The translations under genes were made by a program, and so were the position numbers. The notes below the pieces were generated by a model, which searched no databases, was not told the DNA's origin, and was given only the letters and a program-made list of their open reading frames with translations. A stretch of 64,000 bases of DNA from Pempheris klunzingeri (taxonomy: Eukaryota; Chordata; Actinopteri; Acropomatiformes; Pempheridae). The stretch is taken from contig NC_092026.1 of assembly GCF_042242105.1 (NCBI RefSeq), forward strand, positions 21,230,691 through 21,294,690, in the 5' to 3' direction. Below are positions 57,601 to 64,000 of this stretch, piece after piece (position 1 is the first letter of the stretch; every line of letters begins with the position of its first letter).

Positions 57601-60600
57601 TATTAAAGACACATAGTGTAGATTTTTACCTCAAACTCCCTTTTGCAGAAGCATTTACACAACTGTCTTCGGTCTCTATGTTTTTATTGAGTCTGTGTGT
57701 CATAGAAGAGGGTTTGATAAATAAATTGAGACCGTTTTTACGTCCTTTTTTCTTTCTCATCTAAAGAACAGGTGCCCATCTTGATGATTTCTGTCCCACC
57801 ACGACACCAAAAAGAGCTTTAGGCATGTCAAGAAGAATGGTTGACAAGCTGTAATTATCATTACTGCTTTGTGTTTTGATCTGCACCACATTTACTGCTT
57901 CATTCCTTACGCAGTATCCATCTTTGTTACAATAGCCAGGTGTGACGACCGCAGGAAGCACCTTATATTTTCTGCCACGTGCTTCAAACAAAGCTGTACA
58001 GGGAGAACTAATGGAGATTGTACATGTAAATATCACATGTTGTAGACGCAGTGCCTGTGACAAGGTTTTTCAGGTTTGTAGGAATGCCTTTGTGACGCAC
58101 CTGTGTTGAAAACAACACCCAAGACATTACCATAACATGTTAGCTTTAGCTGGGTGGAGCCACTCCAATCTGGTCATGCATTGCTTCTTATCTCTCTGAG
58201 CACTGGGTGTGAAGGGAGGCTGAATGTAGGCTTTGTGAACCCAAGAGCTGCAACCAAGCCATAAAAAGTATTGAAAGTAGAAAGAATATATATATTTTTT
58301 TCATTTCTTGGATGTTTTCCATGTTTTTTTTGGTTTTTTTTGTATGAAATCAATGCAAAGGCATCCAAACTTTAGGCAAATCACCATTGTATTGTGAATT
58401 AGTAGACTCTGAAGAAAACTGTGTTTTATCAACTTGAATTATTTGTGTCGGACCTCATAACACTGTGGCATGTATCCTAGTGACCAAAGCTGTTAAGAAA
58501 ATAGTAAACTCCTCTTTAAATTCCTCTTTATAATGCTTCCCATAAAGGTGTGTTCCTCAAAGCTTCTGAAGGCGAAGCTGAACCTGCGCTTCCTCTATAA
58601 AATTGGAGCTCAAGGTCTGAACTCTTCTAGTTTATTATCAGGAGGTTGCCTTCAAATGCCTGAAAACTTGTAAATACCACTGGTCATTTGAGACAACTTC
58701 TATGAAACCCAAGTTTATGTTACAGTTTGTCACATCAAAATAAACACTTGCAGAGCAACTACCAAATAGTGTAGCAGGTAATCTCAGTAGGCCTCTTCTA
58801 AAGTACCAATGCAACGATGTCCAGACATCATGGGACATTTTTTTTTTCAGACTCCCATGCTAATTGTGCTACTTGAGTTTTGGGTACCTCTAATTTGGCT
58901 TCCAGTTGTTTTTGACATGACATGGCTCATCAAAGCTGGATGGTGCTGACCATGGTTAGGGACCTAATTTGAAGCAAGCTCTGTCACAAGATGAAGGGCT
59001 AACTATTGATCTCCTGATATATCACCGGAGGAGGGCAGGACCTTAATTTCCAATATGAACATGGGACATCTATATGAAATTAGCTATCTGGAAAACAACG
59101 TAATTGACTCAGGTGGCTTGGCCTTTCGCTTCTGGAGTCATAAGCAGCGAGTGTGGGTAGTTTTTGGAGGTCCTGGTTTCCACGAGTGTCTCATTCTGAA
59201 CTTGTAGGTAGTAATACCCCTCTATCAGGACTGTATAGTTGATGCAAATATTTTAAGATGAAGTTTTAACTTTGCAAAAGGCTCCACTTATAAAGAAGGA
59301 CAAGCATCCTCCTAAATACTGTGCTTTCAGGGTATGCACATGTCTTACAAATGAGATGGAAGTAGCTGAAAATCCTTCAGTAACACTAAGGAAATCACAG
59401 GCATTAGCATCCCTTTCTAATATACTAGAAAATCTATTGCAGGTCATAATTGATATGCATAGAAGTAACACTGGTAATGTATTGGTGTTGTATAGTTCTT
59501 CATCTAGCCCCTGTTTTTACAATATTTACAGTAAAACTATCCTGCAGTGCAGATTCAAGCGGAGGCATTCACTATTCAATTAGTTGTCTTAATCATGCAG
59601 GCCTAATTGAGTTGCAGCCTGACAGTGTTTTTCCAACTAATCTTTTTAAAGTTCCCTCTGAACCCTGGCACCAAAACACTGCAGCCCTATCCATCTGCCA
59701 GGGATGAGGTGTAACTCCAAATATTGAATTTCCTCCAGTTCTCCAGTTTCAGTATAAATATGAAACAAATTTACCCTGCATTGTCTGGTATTCTAAATTT
59801 TTTGGAAAATTGCATCTCCCTTGCAGTTTCATGCAGCAGCAGACAATTTAAATTTTGGTTTCTCCTTCAGCTCTGTTTTCGTGCATAATGTGCTGCCAGA
59901 AAAATGTTCTCAAATGGTTAATCATAGAAAAAACATGACTGTCAAAGTAAATGACTGTACTGCTTTGTGTATTTTAGGGCTGCAGCTATTAACTATTTTA
60001 GTAATCTGTATTCTACCTATTATTCCATTGATTTGATTGAGCAATTGGAAATTGGACAGGTCTCTCAAAATGAACATCTAATTGGTTTCCTTTTTAGAAA
60101 AATCGACATGTTTATTGCTTAAATTAAGTACAATATCTGTCAAACAAAACACGTGTGGTGCATTTAAGTGCCATATTACATTCTGGGTTATAAAGAAAAC
60201 ATTTTGCTGAAGCATTGATGTTGCGGTATGCTAGTTTGGTTTTACAATAGACACCCTGACACCATGTTTTAATTGTGTGTCAGTGTGAAATGATCCCAAA
60301 CTTGGTCACTGTGTTGTTTTCTCTGGCCTGTTTCTTCTCTTCATCTCTTGCTTTCACTCCTGTGTCCACAGCACAGGGCATTGTGTGAAAGAAATGATCA
60401 TCTGTGTGAAACACAGGGTTCTGTAAAGCTTTTTGATAAAATTTTAAGATTTTTTTGTAATTGAGTCAGTTCAGTTTCTTGAGAAATAATTTCAGCCCTA
60501 GTGTTTGCATATATTTTGTCATAGAAATATGGCTTTTTGTTGCTTTTATTTTCCTTTTGCAGTTGTGTTACAGAGATGATAATCGTCTTGTGTTTGTCAT

Positions 60601-63570
60601 TCTATGTCCACCAGGTCCTTTCACAGATGTAGTCACCACCAACCTCAAACTGAAGAACCCCTCTGACAGAAGAGTGTGTTTCAAAGTGAAGACGACTGCA
60701 CCGCGCAGGTACTGTGTACGGCCAAACAGTGGTGTTATCGATGCCGGAGCAACTGTCATTATCTCTGGTGAGTTTTTCAGAGCTTTTCTTCATTAAATGT
60801 CTTTTTTTTTTTTTTCTAGTCCATAAAATGTTGTTGCTGGTGGTGGGGAGAGACGGTGGGAAACCTGAGAGGGAAACTAGGTCAGGGAGATGTGGCACGA
60901 TTTGGTTGCAGGTCAACAAGGCCACAAGCTAAGTGTTAAAGCCCCAAGCTGTGATTTGTGGAGGCAGTTTTCACTCAAACAAGTCCACACAATCCACATT
61001 CCACTTGTGGCCCATTTAGTGCAGCGGACATACTGGATGCAGACAGAAACTGATCTACACTTTGCCAGTTCAAATACTGCAAGTGGTTACTGACACCCAG
61101 TATTTTAGCATTAAAAAATATTATTTTCTGTAACCCAAGGCGAAGGAAACACATGCTGCATTGTTCACAGACATACTGCAAAGGAAGATATGTTAAAATA
61201 GACAGATATTTCTGTAAATGTTAGTTCAATTCAGTAAGCTTTATTGGCATGAATGTTACAAAGAAAATATTGCCAAAGAGTAGTAATGAGATGTATGTGT
61301 GTGTTAAGGTTGCCGTGTGCATGTTGTTGTTTACTCTTAAACAGAACAAATGAGACATTTAAGCAATATTAAACGAGAGGGTGGGCTTTACTGTGATTAT
61401 TATTAGAGCAGTGCGGTCAAGTGTAATATTGCGATTAAACAACATTTACCAACAAAATGGAATAAATATTTTAAATATAATCATATTGTGGCACAATTTG
61501 CTCTCAAAACAAAAAACTTTTTGCCAGTGTTATATCTGTTTCCATGGAAATAGGTGGGACTCCGACCAGTAGGCTGACCCTTAGTAACGATCTGGCAAAA
61601 GACCCGATAAGCAGTCCCCATTAAGTCGCCCAGACAAGTTGAGCTAATGCTTTGTAGAGATCGTGGTATTTCCCAAACTGAATAAATGCCACATGTATTA
61701 ACACAAAACTGGAGAACTGAAATATGATGTTGTCACAAAACAGTCAGTGACCTGAATGGATGGCAGCCACCCATCAGGGCTTTACAGGAGACAGTGATAC
61801 CATTCAAGTTTGGCATGAAGCGTGATTTTGTATTCACTGAATTAAATTCAGAAAATAAACAACATCCTCCTTAAACTGATAGGAGATGATCAGACATCAG
61901 CCGTCAGGTTTCACTGTGGGTCGAATGTACTAACTTGAAATTTCCACATTACATTGAGAGTATATTACATTTAGGCAAATGAGCTCACCAACCTGGGTAA
62001 TGTTTTCATGGGGAACAGATTTCTAGTCCATTATGCTGAACATTTAGGCTGTGATTTTTCTGTGTAGAAATGTCTTTTCTCAAATATTTTACCATTTTAT
62101 TTTTTGTCTTTCCTTTACAGTCATGCTACAGCCCTTTGACTATGACCCCAACGAGAAAAGTAAACACAAATTCATGGTGCAGACGATTTTTGCCCCACCA
62201 AATGTTTCTGACATGGATTCATTGGTGAGTGTTTTTTAATTACATTTGTTTGTGGAGTTTTAGCAAAGGTTTTGATTTTAAAATGTGTAAATGCCTACTT
62301 TTCATCTCGTAACGGGTAGTTATAAAGCCATTTTACACGTTTGCCTCCATACCTGCATTACACTGTATAAACAAACTCCTGCTCCTTCTTGTGTAAGAAA
62401 CCAGTTTTGTATGTGTAATCTGTGCGGGTCTCCACAGTATATATATATATACAATATGCTTCACATTAATAGAGGGTGAACAGCAAAATTGGAGAACCCA
62501 ACCAAGCTCTTGACTATAACCTGGAGACTCTCAACATGATGATAAAAACTGAAAATGCTATTTCTAAAATCCTAATTTAAAAAAGTGGGGCTTGTGTGTA
62601 TTTTTTTCTTTTTATATTAGATGAATCTTCATTCCTTTTTAGAATATTTAAGATGGATACAAATTACTGTGGCATTTCATTAAAGTAAAAGGCCCTATAC
62701 ATACATGATAACACCTCAGAGTCAAATTACATCCACCCTTACATTTTGAAATCATCAATATTTCAGTAGTCCACCAATTATACTCTCATTTCTGTCTGAT
62801 TACTTAAAGTCTGAATCACTTAATGAAGGGGTGATTGTCATGCTGATATTATCAGACAAAACAACAGAACAGAACAAATTTAGATTAATTCTCCAGTTGT
62901 CCACCAGAGGCCAGCAAAGGCTTAGTCAGTCAGTAACACAAGCACATTCTCTCCAGTCTGTTCATGGCCTGGCTTGTCTTGACTTGAGCTAAATCCAGGA
63001 AGTGAAGGGGAACAAAGGTCTGACGGGTTCTGATAAGTAAACTGGAGTCTAATTAGGTGACTGTTTTATCAGATAAGTTGGGTCCTTGACATTACTCAAC
63101 CCCACTGTAACTCTGTGCTATATCTTTCACTTTCCTCATAATCACTTTTAACTGCAACCTTTGTCGTTGAATGTATAAAAGCATAAACCATATAGTCAAG
63201 GAGCTGACTGTAAGGAAATTTGTGATTTCTAAAAACACAGACCCAAGACCAATGGAAAAATGTATGCCTGTGACAGCTTGTGGCTGTTTTGTGTAGGGAA
63301 ATGAGACGGGGCTAATAACTGAATTTTGATTGAAGCTGTGCATGTTTTCTATAATGTCCATAGATTCAAGGCTGCGTTGCATGTGACTAGTATGAAATAG
63401 GTTGAAGTGTGTGTGTGTGTGTGTGGATAGAATCCAGCTGCTTGCAGTTTGAGTTGATGAATAACATGCCCATTTTTCATCTCCACCAGTGGAAAGATGC
63501 AAAACCCGATGATCTCATGGATTCCAAGCTGAGATGCGTCTTTGAGCTGCCTTCTGAAAACGATAAAGTG
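54624..63570 (+). CDS. vapa: VAMP-associated protein A, 5' part (4 exons in the window; 3' end missing)
   Basis: Coding exons are 54624-54681, 60615-60767, 62121-62224 and 63490-63570, all GT-AG and in frame, giving 132 residues. It begins [20 protein letters not shown] and then carries the MSP domain, including the highly conserved [16 protein letters not shown], which forms part of the FFAT-binding face, and [17 protein letters not shown]. It ends [14 protein letters not shown] at a gtaaga donor. The coiled coil and C-terminal ER anchor lie beyond 64000. From the family: an ER tail-anchored tether that binds FFAT motifs (OSBP, CERT, ORPs) at membrane contact sites. Residues [11 protein letters not shown] and IFAPPN and linkage to RAB31 favour VAPA over VAPB. 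Confidence 0.95.
54682..60614 (+). other. vapa intron 1 (5.9 kb)
   Basis: The donor is gtacgt and the acceptor ccaccag. The first 0.9 kb is rich in GCTAGC/GTTAGC motifs. A tRNA-like fragment may lie at 55950-56070 (ccagttcaaataccagac). At 59976-60130 there is a possible weak copy of the 'gctgcaactaacgatt' family (gggctgcagctattaactat). The rest is AT-rich with no exon signature. Confidence 0.55.
60768..63489 (+). other. vapa introns 2 and 3
   Basis: Intron 2 (60768-62120) contains a retroelement-tail-like phrase at 61216-61290 (aagctttattggcatgaatg; aatattgccaaagagt), familiar from fish LINE 3' ends. Intron 3 (62225-63489) has a short (GT)n tract at 63408-63425 about 65 nt before the acceptor of the last visible exon. 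No additional exon was seen. Confidence 0.5.
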
Positions 63571-64000
63571 GTAAGAGGCGCTGCTGCACACCAAAAACGT
63601 CTTATTTTCGTACAACTGAAGTCATAACCTGAAAGACTTATGTTGAACGCTCAACTTCACACTTTTACTTCCATAGACATAAAAACTTCTGAAAGGCTTG
63701 GAAAGGCACTGCACCCCCTGTGCAGAAATATATAAAAAAAAAATTTTTGTCTTCTCTGAAGTGAGTTTCTTTTGCTTAATCCCTACGTGCAATACATTAT
63801 CAGCCGTTTTCCAAACTTCGCCTGGGCCAATTTTTCAAATGGTGAAAGTTTAAGTTTGCCAGGCAGATCTGGAGGATTACTGTCATGAAACTCCCTGCTG
63901 CTGCGTGAACAAATCATCTGGCAGCTCCAGGTGTGTCAGCGGTGGCACATAGCAGTCTAGACACTTCCCAGGTCAACAAAGGGAGCTGGCACAAACTGAG
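63571..64000 (+). other. vapa intron 4, start
   Basis: The sequence after the gtaaga donor of the last visible exon. No coding segment matching the expected continuation (linker and coiled coil) occurs before the window ends. Confidence 0.6.

Noticed and set aside
63092..63502. 136-codon minus-strand open frame overlapping a vapa exon
   Set aside because: No domain or family resemblance. It crosses the (GT)n tract and the acceptor of a well-supported plus-strand exon.
54624..63570. VAPB instead of VAPA
   Set aside because: The N-terminus and the IFAPPN segment read as VAPA, and the gene sits next to RAB31 as VAPA does in human.

Overview
The window is ordinary nuclear DNA of a ray-finned fish, most likely a spiny-rayed (acanthomorph/percomorph) teleost. 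The support is vertebrate genes split by GT-AG introns, long (TG)n microsatellites, and dispersed repeats whose style is familiar from teleost genomes: TIR-bearing MITEs, a dead Tc1/mariner copy and tRNA-like SINE fragments. Nothing prokaryotic or viral was seen.

Five protein-coding genes lie head-to-tail on the + strand in the order ANKRD12 (3' part, to about 17.07 kb), TWSG1 (about 18.9-33.65 kb), RALBP1 (about 34.5-42.7 kb), RAB31 (about 44.0-52.57 kb) and VAPA (5' part, from about 54.45 kb). This matches human 18p11.22 (ANKRD12-TWSG1-RALBP1-PPP4R1-RAB31-VAPA), except that PPP4R1 is absent between RALBP1 and RAB31. Exon joins were checked by hand. Reading phase closes across every intron, giving 1935 visible residues for ANKRD12, 223 for TWSG1, 667 for RALBP1, 194 for RAB31 and 132 visible residues for VAPA.

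Region by region: 1-17.1 kb is ANKRD12, with a 4.4-kb penultimate-type giant exon and several transposon remnants in its introns. 17.1-18.5 kb is repeat-bearing intergenic DNA. 18.5-33.7 kb is TWSG1, with a large repeat- and microsatellite-rich intron before a 100-nt exon. 34.5-42.7 kb is RALBP1, with a compact promoter carrying ZNF143-like and NRF1-like motifs. 44-52.6 kb is RAB31, with a 2.15-kb 3'UTR. 54.4-64 kb is VAPA, with a 5.9-kb first intron. The neighbours do not form a pathway: they cover a nuclear co-repressor, a secreted BMP modulator, a Ral effector/RhoGAP, an endosomal/Golgi GTPase and an ER contact-site tether. They are best read as conserved synteny.

I did not find a new biological system. 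The observations most worth following are: a TWSG1 3' splice site whose polypyrimidine tract is replaced by an uninterrupted TG repeat (a possible TDP-43-sensitive exon); clusters of GCTAGC/GCTAACGTTAGC-type palindromes just downstream of the first exons of RALBP1, RAB31 and VAPA; a GC-AG intron in RALBP1; the missing PPP4R1; and a near-perfect 150-bp-armed foldback element in an ANKRD12 intron.
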